From positions 1-35,593 of the forward strand of contig CBFICO010000015.1 of the NCBI GenBank assembly GCA_965661115.1: a stretch of DNA of 35,593 nucleotides, given 5' to 3'. The notes under the pieces were generated by a model. That model made no database searches, was not told the origin of the DNA, and saw only the letters and a program-made list of their open reading frames with translations. Both the position numbers and the translations under genes were made by a program. This DNA is from UBA6770 sp965661115. GTDB lineage: Bacteria; Bacteroidota; Bacteroidia; Flavobacteriales_G; Salibacteraceae. Shown here piece by piece: positions 16,741 through 24,826 of the stretch (positions are counted from its first letter, which is position 1; every line of letters starts with the position of its first letter).

Positions 16741-17697
16741 ATGAACGTAATTGAGTCCATAAAAAAAGCAAAAGGTGAAACGCTTTTTAGTTTCGAAATT
16801 TTACCTCCGTTAAAGGGAAGTAGCATACAAAAATTATATGGTGGAATAGACCCTCTAATGGATTTTAACCCGAGTTTTATTAATGTTACTTATCATCGCG
16901 AAGAGTATGTTTATAAGAAACAACCAAACGGACTTTTAAAAAGAACAACCACTCGGAAAAGACCTGGAACTGTTGGGATTTGTGCTGCAATCAAGAATAA
17001 ATATAAGATAGAAGCGGTACCTCATTTAACTTGTGGTGGCTTTAGTAAAGAAGAGACGGAAGATGCGTTAATTGACTTGAACTTTTTGGGGATAAATAAT
17101 GTTTTAGCACTGAGAGGAGACCCTATTAAATCTGAGCCAAATTTTTTAGCAGAAGAAGGAGGGCATTCCTACGCTAAAGAACTTGTTGAGCAAATTGTTG
17201 ACCTAAACAATGGGAGATATATTAGTGATGAGTTGGTAAATGCAGATAAAACTGATTTCTGTATTGGTGTTGCAGGCTACCCAGAAAAGCATTATGAATC
17301 GATGAGTTTAAAGACCGATTTAAAGCATTTAAAAGAAAAAGTTGATGCGGGTGCGGATTACATCGTAACACAGATGTTCTTTGATAATCAGAAGTTTTTT
17401 GATTTTGAGAAAAAATGCAGAGACATTGGAATAAATGTTCCTATCATTCCGGGTTTGAAGCCATTAACTTCACAACGTCACATTTCTTTTATTCCAAAAA
17501 CATTCAGTGTTGATTTTCCTGAAGATTTAGCAGATGAGCTAGAGAAATGCAAAACTAACGACGATATTACTCGCCTAGGTACAGAATGGTGTATTGAGCA
17601 ATCTAAAGAGCTTAAGGCGGCAGGAGTTCCATCGCTTCATTACTATACAATGGGTAAATCGAAGGTGGTTAAAGAAATAGTATCTGCTGTCTATTAA
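16741..17697 (+). CDS. metF: 5,10-methylenetetrahydrofolate reductase
   Basis: MetF reduces methylene-THF to methyl-THF, the methyl donor for methionine synthesis, using FAD. The 318-aa single-domain protein has the family's N-terminal FSFEILPP motif, the HLTCGG segment, the NVLALRGDP motif that binds flavin, FCIGVAGYPEKH, and DYIVTQMFFDNQKFFDF. It stands alone on the plus strand between lepA and murI. Its stop codon overlaps that of convergent murI by four bases (TTAA, 17694-17697). Confidence 0.97.
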   Translation: MNVIESIKKAKGETLFSFEILPPLKGSSIQKLYGGIDPLMDFNPSFINVTYHREEYVYKKQPNGLLKRTTTRKRPGTVGICAAIKNKYKIEAVPHLTCGGFSKEETEDALIDLNFLGINNVLALRGDPIKSEPNFLAEEGGHSYAKELVEQIVDLNNGRYISDELVNADKTDFCIGVAGYPEKHYESMSLKTDLKHLKEKVDAGADYIVTQMFFDNQKFFDFEKKCRDIGINVPIIPGLKPLTSQRHISFIPKTFSVDFPEDLADELEKCKTNDDITRLGTEWCIEQSKELKAAGVPSLHYYTMGKSKVVKEIVSAVY

Positions 17698-18488
17698 GAG
17701 AGCTTTTTCTCGCTTAATTGTATTTGCTGTCCAAAAAAGAATTTTGCACTTTCCGCAAACGATTGTGTGAGGTCAGAAACGTAAAACTCATCATCAGCTG
17801 TTTTTTTATCAGACAGTAAACTTTTGCTATCTAGGGAAGCTTTGAGCGCTTTTGCAATCCAAACATTTGAGTCTAAAACAGAAACTTTTCCTTGGTAAAT
17901 TTCTTCTATTTGTTTGTGAATCATTGGGTAGTGCGTGCATCCTAGTAAAAGAGCCTCAATCCCTGTTAGTTTAGTTGAGTTAAGGTATTCTTCAATAATG
18001 GCAAAGCTGATTTTATCTCCAATAAAACCTTCTTCAATCATAGGGGCAAGGAGTGGCGTGCTAAGCGCTTTTACCGAACATTGATCTTTAAGTTTGTTCT
18101 GATATACACCACTATTAATTGTTGCTTTGGTTCCAATTACACCCACGGGCAAGTTTTTAAATTGGGTTTTTACCTGCTCAACAAGAGGGTCAATTACATT
18201 AAGAACAATTGTATTCTCAGGCAGATTTTGAATGGTGGTTTCAAAAGCAACGCTGGAGGCAGAATTACAAGCTATTAGAACCGCTTTGCATTTTTTTTCT
18301 GATAAAAACTTACTAATGCTTGCTGCGTAGTTTTGAATCGATATTGCTGATTTTTCTCCGTAAGGTAAATGTAGGGTATCTCCGAAATAGATGAGTTGCT
18401 CATTTGGCAAAACGTCCCTTACGGCCTGTGCAACGGTAAGGCCGCCAATGCCTGAATCGAATATGCCTATGGGTGCGTTTATATCCAT
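17694..18488 (-). CDS. murI: Glutamate racemase
   Basis: MurI makes D-glutamate for the MurD reaction. The 264-aa protein shows the D11-S12 motif in GIFDSGIGGLTV, the YFGDTLHLPYGEKS segment, the first catalytic cysteine C74 in IACNSASS and the second, C184, in LLGCTHYP with H186 after it. It is the last gene of the envelope block that starts at nadK or uppS. The ATG follows directly on the T-run of a terminator-like hairpin (18492-18515), which raises the question of how it is transcribed. Confidence 0.97.
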   Translation of the reverse strand: MDINAPIGIFDSGIGGLTVAQAVRDVLPNEQLIYFGDTLHLPYGEKSAISIQNYAASISKFLSEKKCKAVLIACNSASSVAFETTIQNLPENTIVLNVIDPLVEQVKTQFKNLPVGVIGTKATINSGVYQNKLKDQCSVKALSTPLLAPMIEEGFIGDKISFAIIEEYLNSTKLTGIEALLLGCTHYPMIHKQIEEIYQGKVSVLDSNVWIAKALKASLDSKSLLSDKKTADDEFYVSDLTQSFAESAKFFFGQQIQLSEKKLS

Positions 18489-18515
18489 AAAAAAGCCCCG
18501 ATAAATCGAGGCTTT
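18489..18515 (-). terminator. Intrinsic-terminator-like hairpin between ompH and murI
   Basis: On the minus strand AAAGCC-T-CGA pairs with TCG-G-GGCTTT around a 4-base loop (10 base pairs including one G-T wobble, stem 18492-18501 with 18506-18515), followed by six Ts at 18489-18494 counting stem-edge bases. The murI ATG begins at the very next base (18488). It fits a Rho-independent terminator for the ompH-side transcript or an attenuator in front of murI. Confidence 0.75.
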
Positions 18516-18524
18516 AAAATTAGT

Positions 18525-19046
18525 TTATTGAGTTAAACCAAGTTTCTTTTTCACTAACGGAAGTAAATCGTCTCCGTCTGGATAATGAATCAATGCACCT
18601 ACGCTAGAGTCAAATACATAAGTGTAACCATTTTCGGCCGCCACATCTTTAATAGCTTTTTTAGCCTTGTCAATTAAAGGCTCCATTAGCTTAGCTTCTT
18701 TTTGTTGCAATGAAGTTTGCGCTTTTTGTTGAAAATCTTGGATTCTTTTTTGAAGCTCCATAATTTCTTCTTCTTTAGAAGCGCGAACAACTTCGTTCAT
18801 TACATTCACGTTTTGCTGATAATCGGTGTATTTCTTTTCATACTCGCCGCTCATTTTAGTAAGCTGTAATTCCAGCTCTTGAGCAAAGCTTTTAAGTTTT
18901 GCTTCAGCAGTATCTCTTTCTGGCATAATGGTCAGTAAATCGTTTGAATTGATATGACCAAACTTTGCAGATTTCTGTGCAGAAACCGTCAGTGACATTG
19001 AAAGTACTACAAGTCCTGTAAATGCTATGTTCAATATATTTTTCAT
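18525..19046 (-). CDS. OmpH/Skp-family periplasmic chaperone (distal paralogue)
   Basis: A 173-aa exported protein with signal peptide (about 1-23, ending SAQK) and a long charged, helix-forming middle (about 50-130) like the tentacles of Skp. It opens KFGHINSNDLLTIMPERDTA, the Bacteroidota OmpH pattern, and ends with a short strand YVFDSSVGALIHYPDGDDLLP. Skp-type chaperones hold unfolded outer-membrane proteins on the way to BamA. It is a paralogue of the neighbouring gene upstream and sits downstream of bamA in the same orientation. Confidence 0.92.
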   Translation of the reverse strand: MKNILNIAFTGLVVLSMSLTVSAQKSAKFGHINSNDLLTIMPERDTAEAKLKSFAQELELQLTKMSGEYEKKYTDYQQNVNVMNEVVRASKEEEIMELQKRIQDFQQKAQTSLQQKEAKLMEPLIDKAKKAIKDVAAENGYTYVFDSSVGALIHYPDGDDLLPLVKKKLGLTQ

Positions 19047-19052
19047 GGTATA

Positions 19053-19077
19053 AATTTAAGTTTGCGAATTTAAGTTT
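19053..19077. repeat. Pair of 11-bp direct repeats between the two ompH genes
   Basis: The plus strand holds AATTTAAGTTT at 19053-19063 and again at 19067-19077, fourteen bases apart. The pair fills nearly the whole 32-bp gap between the ompH paralogues. It may be chance in AT-rich DNA, a slippage product, or a regulatory site. Confidence 0.6.
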
Positions 19078-19078
19078 A

Positions 19079-19594
19079 TCATTCAGAATAGCCTAGCTTT
19101 TTAATAACCAAGTCTGTTTTGTCGTATCTAGATTGAGAGTAGAGAATATTTGAGTTTCCCGCTAAGTCCATAATAATAGCATAATTGTTTCTGGTTGCTA
19201 AGTCTTGTAACTCCTCGTAAATTTTATCTTGAAGTGGTTTAATGAGTTTTTGTCGAGTTTTAAATAACTCTCCAGAAACACCAAACTTATCTTTTTGAAA
19301 ACGTTGCAATTCTTTTTCTTTTTCAGTTATTTCTTTCTCTCTCTTTTGTCTTAGCTCTTCGGTTAATAGAATTTTTTCTGCTTTGTATTCTTGATATAAT
19401 TTATCTATTTCAGCGTATTTCAATTCAATAGATTCTTGCCATTTTTTAGAAAGTTTGTCAAGTTCTTCCTGCGCTTCGGTATACTCAGGCATACTTTCCA
19501 AAATCAATTCCGTGTTGACGTAAGCAAACTTTTGGCCAAAACTATAAGTGATTGACAATAAGATTAATGAAGTAAAAACAAACAGCTTTTTCAT
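19079..19594 (-). CDS. OmpH/Skp-family periplasmic chaperone (proximal paralogue)
   Basis: A 171-aa protein with a signal peptide (about 1-20, ending SFGQ) followed by KFAYVNTELILESMPEYTEA, the start of the OmpH/Skp domain, and an extended lysine/glutamate-rich helical region around 40-125 expected to form Skp-like coiled tentacles. It lies 12 bases downstream of bamA, a placement shared by skp and bamA in many Gram-negative bacteria. A second copy follows; tandem ompH genes are common in Bacteroidota, perhaps with distinct clients or mixed oligomers. Confidence 0.93.
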   Translation of the reverse strand: MKKLFVFTSLILLSITYSFGQKFAYVNTELILESMPEYTEAQEELDKLSKKWQESIELKYAEIDKLYQEYKAEKILLTEELRQKREKEITEKEKELQRFQKDKFGVSGELFKTRQKLIKPLQDKIYEELQDLATRNNYAIIMDLAGNSNILYSQSRYDKTDLVIKKLGYSE

Positions 19595-19606
19595 AACTAA
19601 CTATTT

Positions 19607-22237
19607 TTAAAGTTGTCCTAAATTGGCACCAATTGTAAAGTGAATTTGCGAACGTTGCATTCCTGGTCTCGTTGCAATATCATCTAATCGATATCCCCAA
19701 TCTAATCCAAGTAATCCAAACATTGGTAAAAAGATTCTAACTCCAACCCCTGCCGATTTATTTACATTAAAGGGCTGGAAATTACTAAAATCGTTCCACG
19801 TATTTCCAGCTTCTGCAAAAGTGAGCATGTATATGGTTGCATTCGGGTTTAGAGAAAGAGGATAGCGCAATTCGGCAGTGTACTTAGCAATAGAAGTTCC
19901 GCCCGTTATTGGAGATACTGATCCATCATCGTAACCTCTTAGGGCAATTATTTCTCTACCGTCTAATTGGAATCCAGTAAGTCCTGAACCACCTAAGTAA
20001 AAACGTTCGAACGGTGCGTGGCCAATATCTTCATTAAAGAAGCCCAAGAAACCCACTCCAGCTTTGGTTTTTAAAACTAAATTCTGTACGATTGGCGTGT
20101 ACCAATCTGCAGTGAACTTCCATTTGTAGTACTCAATCCATTTGTATTTATCTTGTGCTTCTAACATGGCGTAATCTCTTCCGTTCATTTTGGAATAAGG
20201 CGGAGTGATTTGAAGGCTAAGTTTGATGTCAGAACCAAGTTTTGGGTAGATGATTTGATCTAGAGAGTTCCTGTTTAAAGTAACTCTATAAAAGAAGTTA
20301 TTAGCAAATCCGTTATCGAAAATAAATGCTTGCCAGTCTTGCATTTCATAAGCCTGAAAAGCAAGCTCGTGACGGAGAATAAAATAATCATCGGGCCATT
20401 TCAGTTGTTTACCTAATCCTATAGAAGCACCAGAAATTTTAATGTGTCTTCTATTTGGGTTGTCAACCTTTATTCCACCTTCTTCAATTTTGGCTGCTTC
20501 ACCATTTGTTTGAACACTGTGGTAACCCGACACGGTAAATGAAATAGGTTTTTTACCACCCAGCCATGGCTCGGTAAATGACATGTTGATGCTACTGAAC
20601 CAACGACCGCTGGTTTGGGCTCTTAGACTTAAAGATTGACCGTCTCCCGAAGGAAGTGGTCTCCATTCTTCTAATTTAAAAAGATTACGAAGCGAGAAGT
20701 TGGTAAAGGCAATACCAGCAGTTCCTACAACACGCCCTGCTCCAAAACCACCTGATAATTCTATTTGGTCTGAAGGTTTTTCTGCTACAGTATAGGTAAT
20801 ATCCACCGTTCCGTTCTCTGGATCGGGCATGGGGTTAACGTTCATTGCTTGTGGGTCAAAGTAGCCTAATACCGATAATTCTCGCTGAGATCTAATAATA
20901 TCTGAACGGCTAAATAAAGAACCTGGGTAAGTTCTTACCTCTCGGTAAATTACATGGTCGTTGGTTTTGGTGTTTCCTCCAACTAATACTTTATTTACTG
21001 TAGCTTGCTGGCCTTCGTAGATTTGAATTTCTAAATCAACCGAGTCGTTGTCAACATACACTTCAACTGGGGTTACTTGAAAGAATAAGTAGCCGTCATC
21101 CATATAGATAGAAGAAATGTCTTTTCCGTTTGGATCCATGTATAAACGTTGGTCTAAAATTTCGGGGTTATAAATGTCTCCTTTTTCAATGGCCAAAATG
21201 TTTTCTAGCATTTCAGTTGGAAATTTGGTATTACCAACCCATTTTATATTTCTAAAGAAGTATTGGGTTCCTTCATCAACTTTAATTTTTATGCTAACCG
21301 ATTTCTCGTTGTTTCTGATTACCGTATCCTCAACAATTTTGGCGTCTCTATATCCTTTCGATTTATACTTATCGATAATTAGTTTTCTATCGTCTTGATA
21401 ATTTTTAAGAATGAATTTGGCGTTTTTAAAAATGTTTAAATGAATGTTTTCGCTAGCGTACTCCCACATAACTTTACCTGTGTGCAGAGAGTCTTCCCAT
21501 GGCATTGAAGCTTTTGTGGTTTGTGTAACGAACTTTTTAAAATCGTAAAAAGGATAGAAGATGCTTTTTTCGCGCGTTTCTTTCATTGCCTTTTTAATCT
21601 TGTATGAGCTCAAAGCTTGGTTGTCTTCAATGATAATTTCTTGAACTTTTACTTTCTGGAACTTCTTGATTTTAATGTCGAAGTAAACGTGATCGGGAAA
21701 CTCCTTATCTTCAATTTCTTCAATAGTAACCTTGGTGTTGAGGTAGCCTTTTTCGGTGAAATATCTTTTAATAACGTTTTGAGTATTGAGCAACATTCCT
21801 TGGGTCACAATTTTCTCTTTGTATAAATCAATTTCGTCGCGCAGGTCATTTGCCTCGGATTTTTTTACTCCACTAAATTTAAACCTAGACAGTCGCGGTT
21901 GTTCCTTAACTTCAATTTCTAAGAAAATAAAATCGCCTTGTATTTTGGTGTATCTAACCTTAACATCTTCAAAGAGTCCTTGTTTCCATAGTTTGGTAAT
22001 TGACTTAGAAATAGCTTCTCCTGGAACGGTGATTTTTTTTCCAATTTTAAGTCCTGAAAGAAGAATTAGTGCATTGGGGTCAAGCTTTTTAGTACCCACA
22101 ACTTCAATTCCACCAATACGGTATTCTTTTGGGTTGGTGTAGTCAATTTTTGTAGACCCACCTAGTACTTTTTGACCGTAACTTTTTGGGGAGGCAACAA
22201 GTGCACATAGAAGAGAAAGTAATAGGATTCTACGCAT
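19607..22237 (-). CDS. bamA: Outer-membrane protein assembly factor BamA
   Basis: BamA is the core of the machine that folds beta-barrels into the outer membrane. The 876-aa protein has a signal peptide (about 1-21), several POTRA domains up to about residue 470 (for example GGIEVVGTKKLDPNALILLS and KVLVGGNTKTNDHVIYREVR), and a 16-strand barrel. The lid-lock loop motif appears as ALRGYDDGS in place of the VRGF/Y form. The final strand is IHFTIGANLGQL, which ends in leucine and not phenylalanine. Length is above the proteobacterial 800 aa, consistent with extra insertions in POTRA regions. It lies 5 bases after uppS. Confidence 0.96.
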   Translation of the reverse strand: MRRILLLSLLCALVASPKSYGQKVLGGSTKIDYTNPKEYRIGGIEVVGTKKLDPNALILLSGLKIGKKITVPGEAISKSITKLWKQGLFEDVKVRYTKIQGDFIFLEIEVKEQPRLSRFKFSGVKKSEANDLRDEIDLYKEKIVTQGMLLNTQNVIKRYFTEKGYLNTKVTIEEIEDKEFPDHVYFDIKIKKFQKVKVQEIIIEDNQALSSYKIKKAMKETREKSIFYPFYDFKKFVTQTTKASMPWEDSLHTGKVMWEYASENIHLNIFKNAKFILKNYQDDRKLIIDKYKSKGYRDAKIVEDTVIRNNEKSVSIKIKVDEGTQYFFRNIKWVGNTKFPTEMLENILAIEKGDIYNPEILDQRLYMDPNGKDISSIYMDDGYLFFQVTPVEVYVDNDSVDLEIQIYEGQQATVNKVLVGGNTKTNDHVIYREVRTYPGSLFSRSDIIRSQRELSVLGYFDPQAMNVNPMPDPENGTVDITYTVAEKPSDQIELSGGFGAGRVVGTAGIAFTNFSLRNLFKLEEWRPLPSGDGQSLSLRAQTSGRWFSSINMSFTEPWLGGKKPISFTVSGYHSVQTNGEAAKIEEGGIKVDNPNRRHIKISGASIGLGKQLKWPDDYFILRHELAFQAYEMQDWQAFIFDNGFANNFFYRVTLNRNSLDQIIYPKLGSDIKLSLQITPPYSKMNGRDYAMLEAQDKYKWIEYYKWKFTADWYTPIVQNLVLKTKAGVGFLGFFNEDIGHAPFERFYLGGSGLTGFQLDGREIIALRGYDDGSVSPITGGTSIAKYTAELRYPLSLNPNATIYMLTFAEAGNTWNDFSNFQPFNVNKSAGVGVRIFLPMFGLLGLDWGYRLDDIATRPGMQRSQIHFTIGANLGQL

Positions 22238-22242
22238 TAAAC

Positions 22243-22977
22243 TTACAGTTGCTCACTGATTTTACCGAATCTACGTTCGCGATTTTGGTATTCGTAAATG
22301 GCTTGTTTTAAATCCTCTCTGTTGAAGTCAGGCCATTTTTTTTCTAAAAAACAAAACTCACTGTAAGCTGCTTGCCAAAGCAAAAAGTTGCTAATTCTTT
22401 GTTCACCACTAGTGCGAATTATGAGCTCAGGATCCGGGATTCCAGCAGTTGTTAAGTAGGATTCAAACATGTTTGCATCGAACTTATTTTCATCCAATTT
22501 ATTTTGTTTGGCGTCAACTAAAATACGTTTTACGGCTTCTATTATTTCCCACCTGCTAGAATAGCTTAACGCTAAAATTAAATTCATGCAGGTGTTGTCT
22601 TTAGTGGTTTCAACGGTTTTAGCAAGTGAGTTCTGGCAACTTTTTGGTAAATCGGATTGGTTTCCTATGGTTAGTAGTCGGATATCGTTTTTTGTAAGCG
22701 TTTCTAATTCTTTTGTTAACGACGAAACCAGCAACTCCATTAAAGCTTTTACTTCTAGTTTGGGTCTATTCCAGTTTTCTGTACTAAACGCATATAGTGT
22801 TAGGTTTTTTACGCCTAATTCAGCACATCCTTCAGTAGCCTCTCTAACTGCCTTAATGGCACTTTTGTGACCAAAAATTCTTGGTTTTCCTTTTCCTTTT
22901 GCCCAGCGGCCATTGCCGTCCATAATTATGGCAATGTGTTGAGGAATTGCGTCTTTATTTAGTTCAAAATGCTCCAT
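22243..22977 (-). CDS. uppS: Isoprenyl transferase (undecaprenyl diphosphate synthase)
   Basis: UppS condenses isopentenyl units in cis to build undecaprenyl diphosphate, the carrier used by MraY. The 244-aa enzyme has the signature IMDGNGRWAKG with catalytic D20, LTLYAFSTENWNRP, and the C-terminal RTSGEQRISNFLLWQAAYSEF motif followed by WPDF. All are hallmarks of cis-prenyl transferases. A TATATTTG -7 element lies 36 bases upstream, followed by a small inverted repeat in the leader, so this gene likely has its own promoter reading on into bamA, ompH and perhaps murI. Confidence 0.97.
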   Translation of the reverse strand: MEHFELNKDAIPQHIAIIMDGNGRWAKGKGKPRIFGHKSAIKAVREATEGCAELGVKNLTLYAFSTENWNRPKLEVKALMELLVSSLTKELETLTKNDIRLLTIGNQSDLPKSCQNSLAKTVETTKDNTCMNLILALSYSSRWEIIEAVKRILVDAKQNKLDENKFDANMFESYLTTAGIPDPELIIRTSGEQRISNFLLWQAAYSEFCFLEKKWPDFNREDLKQAIYEYQNRERRFGKISEQL

Positions 22978-22981
22978 AGTG

Positions 22982-23004
22982 TTTTGGGTTTATAAGCCCC
23001 AAAA
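22982..23004. repeat. 7-bp inverted repeat in the uppS leader
   Basis: TTTTGGG (22982-22988) and CCCAAAA (22998-23004) flank a 9-base loop, in the DNA between the -7 element and the uppS ATG. No T-run follows on either strand, so it is not an intrinsic terminator. It could fold in the mRNA leader near the start. Confidence 0.4.
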
Positions 23005-23012
23005 ACAGCGGG

Positions 23013-23020
23013 CAAATATA
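23013..23020 (-). promoter_or_regulatory. Candidate -7 element of the uppS-bamA promoter
   Basis: The minus strand reads TATATTTG, a full match to TAnnTTTG, placed 5 bases after the stop codon of the upstream DUF6089 gene and 36 bases before the uppS ATG. A -33 TTG is not evident. Confidence 0.5.
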
Positions 23021-23025
23021 CTTTT

Positions 23026-23835
23026 TTATTGAGTGTTATATTTACAGAGGTTGGGGTGTTTGCCTAGTCTAACAGTTATTGTGAAACTTGTATTGGTGTA
23101 AAAATCGTTTTTATTTGGATTTCCTCTTTGAGTCCCCCAAATTTCTCTTCCATCTGGCTCTATAGTTCTGTTTGATAATGCCTGTGAGGTAGTTGAAATC
23201 GTTGTTGGGTCTGCAGGGTAAATAGAACTCACGTCGTCAATATAATCTGTAAACGTTCTACGAATACCATATTCAAGGGCAAACATTACTCTATGCGAAA
23301 ATTTGAATTTCAACCCAACGCCAAATGGAATAGCAAATTGACTTTTACTATATGGATTCTGCTGACCTTCAGTTTTGAGTTCTCTTAAATCGTATTTATT
23401 ACCATTTAATTCAGCTTTTGGGTTTATGAATCCAACTGCTATTCCACCAAACATGTACGGTGAAATATAGTCGCGAATAATAAAGCTATGATAGCGTAAA
23501 AAGTTGAACTCAAAAACAGCTGATACTTCATTTATTGGGGACTCAAACGATAAATTCCTATTTTGAATTAGCGGGTTTTTATTATCTGCATCTGATCCGG
23601 AAAGCTTGCCATTAAAATAGGTTCCTTTAAAAGCCCAACGCGCGTTTATGGGCTGTCTGACAGATATCCCCCAAGATAAATGGGTGTGTTTTGCCGGAAA
23701 GTGTCCTGTTTGATTTAAGTCACCTAAGTAATAGGATTGACCAATTAGAGCGCCAACTTCGGTAAGCATTTGACTTTGCGCAATTCCGCAAGTGAATATG
23801 AAAAACAAAAACGTAAATAAAGCCTTTGAGAACAT
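23026..23835 (-). CDS. DUF6089-type outer-membrane beta-barrel protein (second copy)
   Basis: From the ATG at 23835 the protein is 269 aa with a signal peptide MFSKALFTFLFFIFTCGIAQ. An in-frame TTG at 23862 would lie inside the upstream gene and disrupt the signal peptide, so it is rejected. The mature part begins with a TEVGALIGQSYYLGDLNQ stretch and shows paired strands such as FKFSHRVMFALEYGIRRTFTDYIDDVSSIYPADP. That YGIRRTFTDYIDDVS box is shared with the upstream gene (FCFRKTFTDYIDDVS), so the two are paralogues. The function is unknown; a small outer-membrane barrel near bamA is typical of the family. Confidence 0.85.
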   Translation of the reverse strand: MFSKALFTFLFFIFTCGIAQSQMLTEVGALIGQSYYLGDLNQTGHFPAKHTHLSWGISVRQPINARWAFKGTYFNGKLSGSDADNKNPLIQNRNLSFESPINEVSAVFEFNFLRYHSFIIRDYISPYMFGGIAVGFINPKAELNGNKYDLRELKTEGQQNPYSKSQFAIPFGVGLKFKFSHRVMFALEYGIRRTFTDYIDDVSSIYPADPTTISTTSQALSNRTIEPDGREIWGTQRGNPNKNDFYTNTSFTITVRLGKHPNLCKYNTQ

Positions 23836-23845
23836 GTCTCGAATA

Positions 23846-24739
23846 TTAGAAACGAGGCTCAAACGATTTTCCTTTAAGAAGCTTGTAGTTAAATGAAATT
23901 ATAAAAGATCCATACAAATCTTTTTGTTTTTCTCCACCTCTTCTTTCGCCTGGTCCAGTCCATGTGGGATTGTCTCCTGGATTAGGGTCAGCTAAAAACG
24001 CGGCTTTTTCACCATAAGCATTTTCAATAGCTTTGTTATCGTAATACAATGTACTTACGTCATCAATGTAATCGGTAAAAGTTTTTCTAAAACAAAACTC
24101 AGCACTAATCCCTGCACGTTTACCAAGCGAGTATTTTGCACCTAAACTTAATGGGATTACTAAACCCAATCGCCTGTATTTATCTGGGTTTCCAACCAAG
24201 CCTTGCCCTTCAGTTCCCAAAGGCTGAAGCGCGTAATAGTTGCCATCTGAATATCTTCCTTTCGGGTTAAAGAATATGCCACCAACGCCAACCCCTGCAT
24301 AGGCCGAAATCTGCGAAAAGAACATAGAACTAACGCCTCTTAATTTGAAAACATCTCCGAATTTGTCCTTGATAAAGTAGTAACGGTATTGAGCACTTAC
24401 CTCAAATAGGTGAGTTCTAATATCAAAATTTCTGTTCCTACGAGCTTCATTAGCCGCAAACTCGTCCTTTGCAGAAAGGAAACAATAGGAAAGCTGACCA
24501 GTTACAGACATATCTTGTCTTAGGAAATAATTGTATCCTCCTGACCCAGAGAGTCTGGTGGCTTTAAAATTAATATCTCTAATTGTATTTTTTGGAACAT
24601 CAGTTGCACCACCAACATCACCTAACAACCAGCTAGTTCCAAGTCCACCACTAACTTCCTGGCGATATGCCTTCCACTGTTGCGCCTGCGCTAAATTCAA
24701 GCAAAACGAAAAAATAAGTAACGCAATTAGTTTTTTCAA
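23846..24739 (-). CDS. DUF6089-type outer-membrane beta-barrel protein (first copy)
   Basis: A 297-aa protein if translated from the TTG at 24739, which gives a textbook signal peptide MKKLIALLIFSFCLNLAQAQ. No ATG is available nearby. An in-frame TTG at 24769 would add ten very basic residues, but it falls in a perfect -7 promoter element and is rejected. The mature region starts VSGGLGTSWLLGDVGGATDV and includes the family-typical CFRKTFTDYIDDVSTLYYDN box and the final strand GSFIISFNYKL. It overlaps no neighbour; the second DUF6089 gene begins 10 bases after its stop. Role unknown. Confidence 0.85.
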   Translation of the reverse strand: MKKLIALLIFSFCLNLAQAQQWKAYRQEVSGGLGTSWLLGDVGGATDVPKNTIRDINFKATRLSGSGGYNYFLRQDMSVTGQLSYCFLSAKDEFAANEARRNRNFDIRTHLFEVSAQYRYYFIKDKFGDVFKLRGVSSMFFSQISAYAGVGVGGIFFNPKGRYSDGNYYALQPLGTEGQGLVGNPDKYRRLGLVIPLSLGAKYSLGKRAGISAEFCFRKTFTDYIDDVSTLYYDNKAIENAYGEKAAFLADPNPGDNPTWTGPGERRGGEKQKDLYGSFIISFNYKLLKGKSFEPRF

Positions 24740-24766
24740 GGTGTGTTTTTTCTTTTTAAACTGCTG

Positions 24767-24774
24767 CAAATATA
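24767..24774 (-). promoter_or_regulatory. Candidate -7 element before the DUF6089 pair
   Basis: The minus strand reads TATATTTG, a full match to TAnnTTTG, in the 57-base gap after nadK and 27 bases before the TTG start at 24739. It fixes that start, because the alternative TTG at 24769 is part of this element. Confidence 0.5.
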
Positions 24775-24826
24775 AAAATTAGCAGATTGAATAACTATTA
24801 AATTTAAGCGTTTAGAGCACTAACTT

